A stretch of DNA of 64,000 nt from an uncultured Oscillospiraceae bacterium. Lineage in GTDB: Bacteria; Bacillota; Clostridia; Oscillospirales; Acutalibacteraceae. Below the pieces are notes generated by a model. The model ran no database searches and had not been told where the DNA came from. It worked only from the letters and a program-made list of their open reading frames with translations. Of this stretch, positions 55,046-63,991 are shown in pieces. The position numbers and the translations under genes were made by a program. Within the stretch, counting starts at the first letter, position 1, and each line of letters starts with the position of its first letter. The stretch spans positions 248,001 through 312,000 of the forward strand of contig CASEMN010000002.1 in assembly GCA_949289045.1 (NCBI GenBank), given 5' to 3'.

Positions 55046-55894
55046 TCAGTCCCTAAAAGAATATAAAAATACGTCTTCCAAAGTGGGCTTAACAGGTACG
55101 GCTCCGGGTACTCCTTCCCCTGCAAAGCGGATTTTTATAGTGCCGCCGTCGTATCTGTGAGAGAGAACCTGATATTTTTCGGTAAATTCATCAAACTGAG
55201 CATCGCTTATGGTAAGCTCAAAAATTTCCGTATCAAGTCGTGAGCAGATATCCTCAACGCTGTCGTTATAAAGAATTTTATGATCCTTTATCATCACTAT
55301 TTTATTGGCTATTGATTCAACGTCGGAGACAATATGGGTGGAAAGCAAAACTGTTTTATCCTTTGATAGGGATGAGATTATATTTCTGAAACGTACTCGC
55401 TCCTTGGGATCAAGTCCTGCTGTAGGCTCATCCAAAAGCAGTATTTTAGGATCATTCAAAAGAGCCTGGGCAATTCCCACACGCTGAATCATACCCCCTG
55501 AAAACTTTTTCATCTTTTTATTTGCCACGTCCTCAAGGGAGACAAGCTTTAAAAGCTCACTGATTTTTTCATCCACTCCCTCGTTTACTCCCTTTAATGC
55601 TGCAAGATATTTAAGATATTTTACGGGAGTATAATCTTTGTAATAGCCGAACTGCTGGGGGAGAAAGCCGATAATTTCACGGTATTTTTCATCAAGCTTG
55701 GTTATTTCCGTACCGTCCCATAAAATCTCTCCCGAGGTAGGAAAAGAAAGGGTTGCAAGCATTTTAATAAGAGTGGTTTTACCGGCTCCGTTTGGGGCTA
55801 CAATACCGTAAACACCGTTTCCGAACTCGATAGTGATATTGTCAAGAGCCGTAAAATTACCGTATTTCTTCGTGACGTTTTTAACTGTAAGCAT
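55046..55894 (-). CDS. ABC transporter ATP-binding subunit
   Basis: A 282-residue ATPase. Walker A APNGAGKTTL, signature FSGGMIQRV, Walker B ILLLDEPTAGLDP and the switch histidine LLSTHIVSDV are intact. It energises the two downstream permeases. AGGAGGAAAG precedes the ATG at 55894; the longer frame upstream lies inside the previous gene, which overlaps this one by 14 bases. Confidence 0.93.
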   Translation of the reverse strand: MLTVKNVTKKYGNFTALDNITIEFGNGVYGIVAPNGAGKTTLIKMLATLSFPTSGEILWDGTEITKLDEKYREIIGFLPQQFGYYKDYTPVKYLKYLAALKGVNEGVDEKISELLKLVSLEDVANKKMKKFSGGMIQRVGIAQALLNDPKILLLDEPTAGLDPKERVRFRNIISSLSKDKTVLLSTHIVSDVESIANKIVMIKDHKILYNDSVEDICSRLDTEIFELTISDAQFDEFTEKYQVLSHRYDGGTIKIRFAGEGVPGAVPVKPTLEDVFLYSFRD

Positions 55895-56627
55895 ATTCTT
55901 TCCTCCTTTTAGAGATAAGCTTTGGCAGAGCATTAAAATATAAAATTGAAGCGCAGACAACAATTATCATCCACACAAAAAGCGGAACCGATTTTAAAAC
56001 ACCCATTAAAAGATCTCCGGAATAAACATAAAGAAGAATATCACCGGCAATCCATAAAACCGACAAAGCAATTACAGGTTTTACCGAAGAAAATTTAATA
56101 AGCAAAGCAATAAGCAGAAGCGAATAAATAAACATTGACGAAAGCGACAGACTGATAATAGTTACAAATGAGATTTTATAATCAGCGAAGAGAACAAGTA
56201 TATATACTGTATTTGCAGCAACGCTTAAAAGAGAAAAAACAAACATTCTGTAAGCAAGGAGATAGACAAATGAATACTTACAGGTCATCTTGATTATAAA
56301 AGTATCCGATGACTTTTCCTTGGCAAAGTTAAGGAAGAATAAAAAGGAAAACATAAAGGGAGCGAATGTAAAGGAAAAGAGATATATTTTTTCCTCTGCA
56401 CCTGGTAAGCTATCGATGTACAGATAAAAGATCGAATATACTGCACCTGTAATAAGAACAGCTATCAGCATAACGTCATAGACACCGTAAAAGATGTTTT
56501 TTAATCCTAAATTAAGGGTCATGTTTTTAATAAAAGAAAAGACAGTATCCCTCTTTTTTATTCCCTCATTACAGATGTTTTCTACAGACTTTTTTATCTG
56601 TTCATTGGTGGGATATTCAATATTCAT
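55881..56627 (-). CDS. Six-helix membrane protein, possible membrane anti-sigma factor
   Basis: About 248 residues: a 50-residue cytoplasmic N-terminus (NIEYPTNEQIKKSVENIC...) then six transmembrane helices. Encoded directly after, and overlapping, the ECF sigma gene, the position of anti-sigma factors. The N-terminus has no zinc-binding HxxxCxxC motif, so this is inference. An alternative start at 56639 has no proper ribosome spacing. Confidence 0.55.
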   Translation of the reverse strand: MNIEYPTNEQIKKSVENICNEGIKKRDTVFSFIKNMTLNLGLKNIFYGVYDVMLIAVLITGAVYSIFYLYIDSLPGAEEKIYLFSFTFAPFMFSFLFFLNFAKEKSSDTFIIKMTCKYSFVYLLAYRMFVFSLLSVAANTVYILVLFADYKISFVTIISLSLSSMFIYSLLLIALLIKFSSVKPVIALSVLWIAGDILLYVYSGDLLMGVLKSVPLFVWMIIVVCASILYFNALPKLISKRRKEYAYS

Positions 56628-57174
56628 CTGCTTCCACATCCTTTCTGAGATTTTTTAAAGCTTTGTAATACTTGGTTTTCACTGTGTTTTCTGACATGGA
56701 TAAAATCTCCGCAATTTCACGGAAGGTTTTCTCCGAGAAAAATTTGAGTCTCATTATCTGCTGAATTTCAAAATCGTACAGTGATAAATGATACATGACT
56801 TTCTGCACCAAAGCTCTATTTTCAGCTTGTGTTTCCATATTTTCACCGTCCGATAAAAAGAATTCGCATTCTTCTATATCGGTTATCAGCGAAAGATTTT
56901 TATAACTTCCCGAGCGGAAATAATCCACTACCTTGTTTGACGCTATCCGGTACAGCCAGGTTTTGAAAGCTCCCTTTTTCGGCACATACAAATCTATTGA
57001 CCGAAGCATGGAGATAAATATATCCTGAGTCAAATCCATCGAAAGCTGCATTTGACCTACCTGACGGTAAACAAAGGCGTAAATCTCCTTATAGTAGACG
57101 GTGATAAGCTCATCTGCCGCTTTTTTATCGCCGTGCTTTTGTATCCTTTTAATTAAGACTTTCTCGTTTTCCAC
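56617..57174 (-). CDS. ECF-type RNA polymerase sigma factor
   Basis: A 185-residue sigma factor with region 2 (YAFVYRQVGQMQLSMDLTQDIFISML, FKTWLYRIASNKVVDYFR) and region 4 (QIMRLKFFSEKTFREIAEILSMSENTVKTKYYKALKNLR). It starts at GTG with GAGGT upstream. It should direct transcription of its own operon and perhaps other envelope genes. An extended -10 (TGATATAAT, 57233-57238 core) lies about 60 bases upstream. Confidence 0.9.
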   Translation of the reverse strand: MENEKVLIKRIQKHGDKKAADELITVYYKEIYAFVYRQVGQMQLSMDLTQDIFISMLRSIDLYVPKKGAFKTWLYRIASNKVVDYFRSGSYKNLSLITDIEECEFFLSDGENMETQAENRALVQKVMYHLSLYDFEIQQIMRLKFFSEKTFREIAEILSMSENTVKTKYYKALKNLRKDVEADEY

Positions 57175-57232
57175 CGCTTTACCTCATGTAAATACTTGTT
57201 TTATAATAAATCCGATAAATTTCACTTTGTAT

Positions 57233-57241
57233 ATTATATCA
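57233..57241 (-). promoter_or_regulatory. Extended -10 promoter of the ECF operon
   Basis: Minus strand TGATATAAT with no good -35, which is common for extended -10 promoters. It is vegetative in type; an extra ECF-specific promoter was not identified. Confidence 0.45.
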
Positions 57242-57341
57242 CCGAGAGGCTCTTTTTCGCTGTTTTCTGCTTCTATCAATGTATTCGTATAAGAAAAGAA
57301 AATAGTTTCAGAAAATATTAAAAAATTTACATTAAACCTTA

Positions 57342-57385
57342 ATTAAAAATGGAAGCAGATGCGTAAATGCATCTGCTTCCATTTT
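57342..57385 (-). terminator. Strong terminator of the six-hairpin hydrolase operon
   Basis: A perfect 17-bp stem (AAAATGGAAGCAGATGC and its complement) with a six-base loop, followed by TTTTTAA on the minus strand. Confidence 0.9.
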
Positions 57386-57408
57386 ATCATTTATTACTTT
57401 TCTATTTG

Positions 57409-59274
57409 TCAAAGCAAATCGCTTAAATCGGCAATTGTAAGCATATTTGAAACCTCGCACCAGTTTGAACCCTCGCTGAATATTTCTCCTACGCCTTTTT
57501 CGCCTTCCCAGTCGCTGGTGTTTACCCTTTCGCAAATGTATCCTTGAGGAGCGTTCTTGTGTGTCCCTCTGCAATAAATGGGATGGCTTTCAGTTGACAT
57601 ACACTGGCCGATTCCTCTGGCTATATCGGTAACAAGCTCAAGGTACAATTTATCATTTGTTATATCATAAAGCTTTTTGAGAGCGACGCCCGATAATGTG
57701 CAAATACCCGGAGCGCTGTGCTTATTCTGGAGGTTGGCGAAAACCGTACCGACAGTTTTTATACCGGCCTTTTTGAAAGCGCAGTCATTCCTATAATTAT
57801 AGTTGTAAGCCATAACCCATGTTGAAGCAAGAGAAGCTGTATCCTCACTATATTTCAGATGCTTTTCGTCCTTTGTCACTTCATAAAGCGTCACAAAGCC
57901 CTCCAGCGTTCCGAATGCACTTTCACTGTCACAACACTGAAGCATTTCGCCGGGGCCTCCGTTTGTAAAGCCTTTGGATACAAAGTTATCATATAAATAA
58001 TCGGCGCACTGAGAAGCGGTTTTAAGATATTTTTCATCTTTGAGATAAAGGTATGCTCTTGCAAGGCCGCCCACTGCTATACCTGCCGAAGCGGAGCCGG
58101 GAACGATAATTTCATTTGTACGCAAATCCACAAACTGTCCAAGCTGTTTGTTTTTATCGAAAATTTCGCAGAACGCATCGGCAAGCTTTCTGTAGCCGTC
58201 CAAATATTTCTGCTCAACAGTGTCGCCCTTTTCCTCCATTACCTTGAAAATATCATAGAGGAAATAAAGGCAGTCGGCTGACTTTCTGAGAAGATGCCAG
58301 TATCTTGTTCCGTTCTGTTCAAAGCCGTCGCCGTATCCTACTCCGTCATCGTCCACAACAGATTCAAAAAGTCCCTTTTCGTACTGAGTTTTAAACAAAA
58401 AGTCAACGCAGTTTTTGGCTCTCTGATATGTCTTTTCGCTGCCCAGCTTCATAAGGGGATATGCTGAAATAAGATTTCCAGTCCAGCCCGGCTGCCAGCA
58501 GGCAAAACGGCTTTTATTGACTCCGTTTCTGTATATTTTCAGCTTTTCATTATAGTTTAGACGATTGACCTTTTCTTCCTGAATTTTCCACATTTCTTCA
58601 GGGGAAAATCTCTTTGGTGATGAACAGTCAAGTCCCAGAGTTTTTCTGTTTTCAAAGAATATTCTCAGAAGCTCTGTTATGCTTTCGCAGTCTCTTTCAA
58701 TGAGAAGATATTTAAAATCAAAACGCTGATTGGGTCTGATAACCGCTTTTTTATCATGACTTTTTGCAACGGAGCACATTTCATATTTATTTTCTCTGTA
58801 TTTCGGATAGCTGATTTCAATTTTTCTTTTTGTATATGTAACGCCTAAATTGCTGTCATAAAGCTCCTGCTCGAAAAATAAGAGCATGGCTTTTTTCTTG
58901 AGTTTATCCCAAATTGCAACGCATGGAACACTCATATCTGCCGATGTGACCTCAATTTTTCCGCTTCCATCTTCATTAAGACGAGGAACATCCGTAATAA
59001 GATTTTCAATTTTTGCTTCTTCCTTTGAAAACATTGGAGGATACTTCTTTTTTACTGACGGAAAGCGATTGCCGTTATAGGCACAGGCAGGCATCAGAAT
59101 ATAGTCATCATTATAGTAAGAAACATCGAACTCTACAGTTGCCACTCCTTTTAAAGAAATAAGTCGCCTTTTCGATTCAGCGAAAAAAGTAACCGTATTT
59201 TTTCCGTTTTCCTCAGTGTTACTAAATTCTCTATCTTTGCCGTTTATTTTCGCCCTGATTTTAACAGTATCCAT
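57409..59274 (-). CDS. Six-hairpin-type glycoside hydrolase-like protein
   Basis: A 621-residue protein. Residues 1-220 form a beta-rich domain. Residues about 230-620 are helical repeats typical of (alpha/alpha)6 toroid enzymes, with CWQPGWTGN, RYWHLLRKSADCLYFLYD, SASAGIAVGGLARAYLYL and GTHKNAPQGYICERVNTSDWEG. The closest general class is the six-hairpin glycosidases of GH88/105/127 type; I cannot assign a family. No signal peptide. It is the second gene of a two-gene operon after a beta-helix protein and under a LacI-family regulator. Confidence 0.6.
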   Translation of the reverse strand: MDTVKIRAKINGKDREFSNTEENGKNTVTFFAESKRRLISLKGVATVEFDVSYYNDDYILMPACAYNGNRFPSVKKKYPPMFSKEEAKIENLITDVPRLNEDGSGKIEVTSADMSVPCVAIWDKLKKKAMLLFFEQELYDSNLGVTYTKRKIEISYPKYRENKYEMCSVAKSHDKKAVIRPNQRFDFKYLLIERDCESITELLRIFFENRKTLGLDCSSPKRFSPEEMWKIQEEKVNRLNYNEKLKIYRNGVNKSRFACWQPGWTGNLISAYPLMKLGSEKTYQRAKNCVDFLFKTQYEKGLFESVVDDDGVGYGDGFEQNGTRYWHLLRKSADCLYFLYDIFKVMEEKGDTVEQKYLDGYRKLADAFCEIFDKNKQLGQFVDLRTNEIIVPGSASAGIAVGGLARAYLYLKDEKYLKTASQCADYLYDNFVSKGFTNGGPGEMLQCCDSESAFGTLEGFVTLYEVTKDEKHLKYSEDTASLASTWVMAYNYNYRNDCAFKKAGIKTVGTVFANLQNKHSAPGICTLSGVALKKLYDITNDKLYLELVTDIARGIGQCMSTESHPIYCRGTHKNAPQGYICERVNTSDWEGEKGVGEIFSEGSNWCEVSNMLTIADLSDLL

Positions 59275-59298
59275 AACCTTTTCCTCTCTTAAAATAAA

Positions 59299-61122
59299 TT
59301 AAACTTTTCTTACCCCGGAATTATCGTAAATACGCTGTTTGTTTTCCTTCCAATAAGGGTTGATTGGTGAAATATTTCCGTGAATACTTATATTCCTCTG
59401 CTTTTTAGTTTTAGGCTTGAAGGCATGGCCGGGAGAATAGCTGTTCATATATTTTCTTATGCTTTCTATGAAATTGTCTTCAACTGAAATATCATGAAGA
59501 CCGTAATCAACATCATGCATAAGCAAAAACCATTTTCTGCCCCTGCCGATATAGTTATTTTTCGCAATATAGTTATCTGCCTTTTCGTCAAAATACAGTC
59601 CGGCATAGCCGTGACCGCCTTCAAGGTAATTGCCGCTGACTATATTTTTCTTATCCATTAAATGCCTTCCGAGAATATAAAGTCCTGATCCGTCATAGAG
59701 ATGATTTTCAATAATATGGGTAAAACGGTTATTACGGATTTTGCAGCCGCACATAGGTGTTTCAAGTCCCCAGCCCCAGCCTACGGAAATACCCGTATAG
59801 CTTCCATATGATACGTCATTGTGGTCTATGATAACATCCTGAGAATAGCCTACAAGAATACCTACTCCGCTAAGATAGCTCTGTCCGAATTTATTAATCA
59901 CGTTATCGCAGATAACTACACCTTTTGAAACAGGTGACTTAAAGGGATCTTCCACTATAAAGCTGCCAGCAGAAATAGCTCCCGCTCCGATTTCATAAAA
60001 GTGATTTTGGTACAGAAGTATATCATTTGATGCTCCGTCATATTTAACACCCATGCCGCCGGTATCATGCACTGTACAGCCTACAAAATGAATACCGTCG
60101 CTATTTAAAATATTTAAAGCTGCCGGCGGAGTTCTCCATGCAGTTACTCCGTCAATTGTATCGAGACGGCTGACGCCCTGTCCGTCAACGTAACCTATTT
60201 CCGACGGGCTTTTCCAGTTTGTATATGCAAATTCGATATTTTCAAATCTTATATTGCTGCATCCGTTTATTTCAAAAATTGTTTCAATCTGTGGTATTTC
60301 AAAAACAAGCTCGTTTATCTTTTTTCCGTCCTCAGGATAATAATACAAATCCTTATTTTCAATGTCATAATACCATTCATTTGGCTCGCTCAAAAGGGAA
60401 AGCTCATTTTCGAGCCACACCTTTGGTTTTGGGATTTTAGAACTTCTCGGCTCATAAAATCTGTCCCTGCATATTTCCGCCAGATCTACAACAATACCCT
60501 TTTCCTCACTTGTAAAATTACCAGGCTTGGTTACGGAATGGGTCCAGGCTTCGATTATATGTATTTCGGTGGTTTCCGGATTAAAGCCTTTCATTACATC
60601 ATCAAACTCATGGGGCAAAAGAATCTGCTTCGTTTTATCAAGCCACTTTCCCTCAAAAACTTCCTTGGCGCAGTCATCGTTTTTCTTGGGGAACCTTGCA
60701 CGAACAGCCATTTTTCCGTTTACATAAAGCTGACGGAATTTGTCTGCCTCCACATGAGCTTTATATATTCCATTTTTATAAGCTTCCCAGCCGCCGCAAA
60801 GTCTTACACTTCCAAGCAATGACGTTTTCCCTAAAGAGCGGAAAACTATAGGCAGATTGCTATTTGTTCTTTTGTCAAGGTGCATTGTATCTTTAAAGCG
60901 ATATTCTCCGTTTAAAAGCTCAATTACAATGTAGTCATTTTCTTTTACTGCATCAGCGCTGAGATTTACTGCCTCACTATAGGCTTTTTCTATACTTTCA
61001 GCATCACTTTTCTCGGCACGTATTATATAAGGATTTTTGTATTCATGAAGCTTTACATCTTCAACGTGTAAATCGTACGGCTTCACCTTTTTTAATGTCG
61101 GAATACAGTATGTAGTTCTCAT
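59299..61122 (-). CDS. Right-handed beta-helix protein, polysaccharide-active
   Basis: A 607-residue protein. The N-terminus is a small mixed domain and residues about 270-580 form a parallel beta-helix with repeated N-x-I/V-x-x-N motifs (SNIRFENIEF, GIHFVGCTVHDTGG, DVIIDHNDVSYGSYTGI). This fold is shared by pectate lyases, alginate lyases and glycosidases such as GH120-type. No signal peptide, so intracellular. It precedes the six-hairpin hydrolase by 24 bases, and the pair probably degrades a plant oligosaccharide. Its promoter region carries a LacI operator at 61254. Confidence 0.65.
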   Translation of the reverse strand: MRTTYCIPTLKKVKPYDLHVEDVKLHEYKNPYIIRAEKSDAESIEKAYSEAVNLSADAVKENDYIVIELLNGEYRFKDTMHLDKRTNSNLPIVFRSLGKTSLLGSVRLCGGWEAYKNGIYKAHVEADKFRQLYVNGKMAVRARFPKKNDDCAKEVFEGKWLDKTKQILLPHEFDDVMKGFNPETTEIHIIEAWTHSVTKPGNFTSEEKGIVVDLAEICRDRFYEPRSSKIPKPKVWLENELSLLSEPNEWYYDIENKDLYYYPEDGKKINELVFEIPQIETIFEINGCSNIRFENIEFAYTNWKSPSEIGYVDGQGVSRLDTIDGVTAWRTPPAALNILNSDGIHFVGCTVHDTGGMGVKYDGASNDILLYQNHFYEIGAGAISAGSFIVEDPFKSPVSKGVVICDNVINKFGQSYLSGVGILVGYSQDVIIDHNDVSYGSYTGISVGWGWGLETPMCGCKIRNNRFTHIIENHLYDGSGLYILGRHLMDKKNIVSGNYLEGGHGYAGLYFDEKADNYIAKNNYIGRGRKWFLLMHDVDYGLHDISVEDNFIESIRKYMNSYSPGHAFKPKTKKQRNISIHGNISPINPYWKENKQRIYDNSGVRKV

Positions 61123-61253
61123 TTTTCCCTCCGATAAAAATTATTTTCATTCGCCTCAAAACGAATTTAATTTTTAAATAAAATTTTCTCTCGTATTTAG
61201 AATCGAGCTGCTAAGAAAATATCAAGAAACTTCATATGCTATATTGAACATCT

Positions 61254-61269
61254 GTGTTCACGTGCACGC
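61254..61269. promoter_or_regulatory. LacI-type operator of the beta-helix operon
   Basis: GTGTTCACGTGCACGC (minus strand GCGTGCACGTGAACAC) matches the operator next to the LacI gene at 14 of 16 bases. Lies about 130 bases upstream of the beta-helix gene start. Confidence 0.65.
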
Positions 61270-61323
61270 AAAACACAATATATAAAGATAAGCACAAGGC
61301 ACACTTATCTTCTTTTACCGTTT

Positions 61324-62337
61324 TTACTGTATGGAGTAATCAACTTTTATACTAAGTTCGGAGTACTGTCTTTCCTCTACATGTGTTTTTGCAATAACTT
61401 TATCAAAAATACTTTTTACAGCATTATATCCCTGTTCATATGGCTGCTGACAAATCGTAGCCAGTATTTTTCCGTTCTTCATTGCTTCCTTTGTGGCGGG
61501 TATATCATCAAAAGAACAAACTTTAATTTTTCTGCCATCCTCTTCTATAGCCTTCAGGGTTCCCTGTACACCGCCAGCAGTTATACAGACAAAATCTATG
61601 TCGCCGTTTCTATTTAAAGCAGCTTTCATTGCCAGATATGCTGTTTCATTATCATCATTGTTTTCAATAACATCCACAATTTTTATGTCTGAATACTCCC
61701 TGACAACACTGCTCACACCCTCAACACGCCAACGGTGACCTGGGTGAAGAGTACTGCCGGTTACGATACAAAGTCGTGCATGACCTTCGGAAAGCAAACC
61801 GACCATTCTTCCTGCAATTTTGCCGCTTCTTAAGCAGTCGCAACCTACAAACGAAAGCTTTCCTTTCACGTCAATATCGCTTGATAGCAGCACGACATTT
61901 ATTCCTTTTTCAACAAGCTCTTGAAGCTTTCCTTTAAGCTTTTCATCATCGACCGGTGTGATAATTAAGTTTTCTATTCCGTCTTGAATATTTTCGAGAG
62001 CTGAAATAAGCTCTTCTGGATTGTAACCTTTAAGTTCTGTTAAATTTATTTCTATTCCGTAATCCTCATATGCCTTCACAGCAGCAAAAATTCCGTTTTT
62101 AACATCATCAAAAAACGGATTTCCCACGCTTGTAAGAATTACGGCAACACCCACTTTCTGCCCGGAGGAAACAAGAGCTTTCCCTATAAGGTTCGGTTTG
62201 TAATTGTACTGCTCGGCAATTTTAAGGATTCTCTCCTTTGTCTCACGGCTTATTCTGGGACGATTTTTAAGAGCTCTGTCTACTGTTCCTCGGCTCACGC
62301 CTGCAAGGGCAGCTATTTCTTTTGCCGTAATTGCCAA
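61324..62337 (-). CDS. LacI-family transcriptional regulator
   Basis: A 337-residue repressor with an N-terminal LacI helix-turn-helix (ITAKEIAALAGVSRGTVDRALKNRPRIS) and a periplasmic-binding-protein-like sugar domain (VAVILTSVGNPFFDDV, CQQPYEQGYNAVKSI). The frame has an ATG at 62346, but GGAAGGG directly abuts it; the TTG at 62337 gives MAITAKE and better spacing, so I use it. It probably represses itself and the downstream beta-helix/hydrolase operon through the GCGTnCACGTGnACGC sites. Confidence 0.9.
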   Translation of the reverse strand: MAITAKEIAALAGVSRGTVDRALKNRPRISRETKERILKIAEQYNYKPNLIGKALVSSGQKVGVAVILTSVGNPFFDDVKNGIFAAVKAYEDYGIEINLTELKGYNPEELISALENIQDGIENLIITPVDDEKLKGKLQELVEKGINVVLLSSDIDVKGKLSFVGCDCLRSGKIAGRMVGLLSEGHARLCIVTGSTLHPGHRWRVEGVSSVVREYSDIKIVDVIENNDDNETAYLAMKAALNRNGDIDFVCITAGGVQGTLKAIEEDGRKIKVCSFDDIPATKEAMKNGKILATICQQPYEQGYNAVKSIFDKVIAKTHVEERQYSELSIKVDYSIQ

Positions 62338-62394
62338 ATGCCCCATTCCCTTCCATTGGGTTTAAGTTCACATAAAATTAAATATTTACACACC

Positions 62395-62410
62395 GCGTGC
62401 ACGTGTACGC
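62395..62410. promoter_or_regulatory. LacI-type operator at the regulator's own promoter
   Basis: GCGTGCACGTGTACGC is a near-perfect palindrome around CACGTG. It lies just downstream of the -10 of the lacI-like promoter, so binding would block initiation. Confidence 0.7.
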
Positions 62411-62417
62411 TAAATAT

Positions 62418-62446
62418 ATTGTAATAACAGAATTTCCACTTGTCAA
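62418..62446 (-). promoter_or_regulatory. Promoter of the LacI-family gene
   Basis: Minus strand TTGACA, 17 bases, TACAAT. Between 62450 and 62692 no gene or further signal was found. Confidence 0.75.
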
Positions 62447-62692
62447 TAGAGATTTTTATGTAAAAAGTCTTTTACAAGCTACTATTAACCCGAAAATTCA
62501 TTTAAAGCAGCATGCATATTAAAGTCAAATAGACAAGCTGCATTTTGTTTTCCGCAAATAATTATGTACTTATGAAGTTAAACTAAAATAAAGTTTACTT
62601 TTATGAGATATATATATTTCAATTGGACGCCATTGTTTTATAGTTCGTTTTTTTTGAAGCTTGTGGAAAATGTTGATTTTCCGATGTATTAA

Positions 62693-62971
62693 TTATTTAA
62701 AAAAGATTTCAGCTATAAATGCTAACGGCCAAGCCACCGAAACTAATATGAAAAGAAAGTTAACTATTATTTTACCAAATGAACTATGTTTTTCTTTTTT
62801 TAAAAACCATAAAAGAGTCCAAATCAGAACTCCCAACGCAACCAGATAAATATTGCTTATCCATGATATTTGTGAAGTCTGATAATAATAGTTAAGTAAT
62901 TCAAAAAATATAATAAGTATAGCAATGGAACTTAATAAAATTTTATATTTCTTCTGCTTTAAAATTTTCAT
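62693..62971 (-). CDS. Small membrane protein, unknown
   Basis: A 92-residue protein with a basic N-terminus and three hydrophobic segments (about 12-28, 38-57 and 68-90), ending in FFK. GGAG precedes the ATG at 62971; a longer frame to 63034 overlaps the upstream gene and has no ribosome site. It is 34 bases after the next upstream gene on the same strand, so probably cotranscribed. No family recognised. Confidence 0.6.
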   Translation of the reverse strand: MKILKQKKYKILLSSIAILIIFFELLNYYYQTSQISWISNIYLVALGVLIWTLLWFLKKEKHSSFGKIIVNFLFILVSVAWPLAFIAEIFFK

Positions 62972-63005
62972 ATTAATCACTCCGCGGCTCCATTGAATAT
63001 ATTTT

Positions 63006-63551
63006 TTAATCCGCGCTGAGTATTTCCATATCAAAAATCAGGTCGTCAAAATCATCATCATTGTCCACATCATTGCAATGAAATCTAAAACTGTCCTCAC
63101 CCAGCTTTTCTATAATCATAGCACAGCCCTCAAAAAGAGAATCCCATATTTCAGGACAATTAGGATGAGTACAGCAGTTGCATATTGCAATATCTCCGTT
63201 TTCAAGTATTACTTTTACCTCGAACTGCGTTGGCGTATTTTTTTCATCAAACATCATCTGCGGAAATCTGCTTTTTCTTATTTTTACCTTTTCGTCGTTT
63301 ATGTACATTTCGCCTTTGAATCTGCTCAGATGAAATGTTATCCCCTGTTCGTTGACTGAATTTGTACTTACAAAAGTAAAGCGCAATATATGTGTACCCT
63401 TTCTGTCGTAAGTATAAAATCTGTTTACTTTTTTGCCTTTGTAGTCGATTTCCGAAGAATTCTGCATTGTAAATTGCGACGTAAATGGAATCAGGAAAAA
63501 TTCTCCATTAAACTCGCACTCATAGGAATTTAAAATTTTAAACGACGACAT
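63006..63551 (-). CDS. Protein of unknown function, acidic C-terminus
   Basis: A 181-residue, mostly beta-rich cytoplasmic protein. Visible are ICNCCTHPNCPEIWDSLFEGC (a Cys cluster at about 125-145) and a very acidic tail (DVDNDDDFDDLIFD). AAAGGAGAA precedes the ATG. No family recognised; it may be part of a two-gene unit with the small membrane protein. Confidence 0.55.
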   Translation of the reverse strand: MSSFKILNSYECEFNGEFFLIPFTSQFTMQNSSEIDYKGKKVNRFYTYDRKGTHILRFTFVSTNSVNEQGITFHLSRFKGEMYINDEKVKIRKSRFPQMMFDEKNTPTQFEVKVILENGDIAICNCCTHPNCPEIWDSLFEGCAMIIEKLGEDSFRFHCNDVDNDDDFDDLIFDMEILSAD

Positions 63552-63727
63552 ATTTTTTCTCCTTTGCTATGAATACTAAATAGTATTTTCCATATTTGGG
63601 TAAAGTTTAGTCATTTTTATGATGTTTCATAATCAACGACATTTCTTAAAACTTTCCACTTCAGTAATATTGATACTTTTTACAATATAAAATTTATACA
63701 GCTCTTTTTAAAATTTCAACAATAGTA

Positions 63728-63991
63728 TTATTGTTTATCAAACAGGTAAATTTTTTCATCCCCAATGCATATATAGTAATTTTCATCCACATCGCCTATG
63801 TATGCATAATAAATATACTTTGATATACTTTTAACGTCTTTGTCTGTTAAATATAAAAACTCTGATTGCTTACTATCTCTTATTTCTAATGCTTTTCCAT
63901 ATTTGTGCGATATTGCAACATATAACTCTTCTGAATTCTTATATTGGTATCCATATATTGCAACTTCACCTACTATTTTTTGAAATTTCAT
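63728..63991 (-). CDS. Small protein of unknown function, possibly partial
   Basis: An 87-residue protein (MKFQKIVGEVAIYGYQYKNSEELYV...) rich in Tyr and Lys, mixed beta/alpha in prediction by eye. The open frame continues to the window end, nine bases upstream, where no ribosome site is visible, so the true start may be outside. Family unknown. Confidence 0.45.
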   Translation of the reverse strand: MKFQKIVGEVAIYGYQYKNSEELYVAISHKYGKALEIRDSKQSEFLYLTDKDVKSISKYIYYAYIGDVDENYYICIGDEKIYLFDKQ

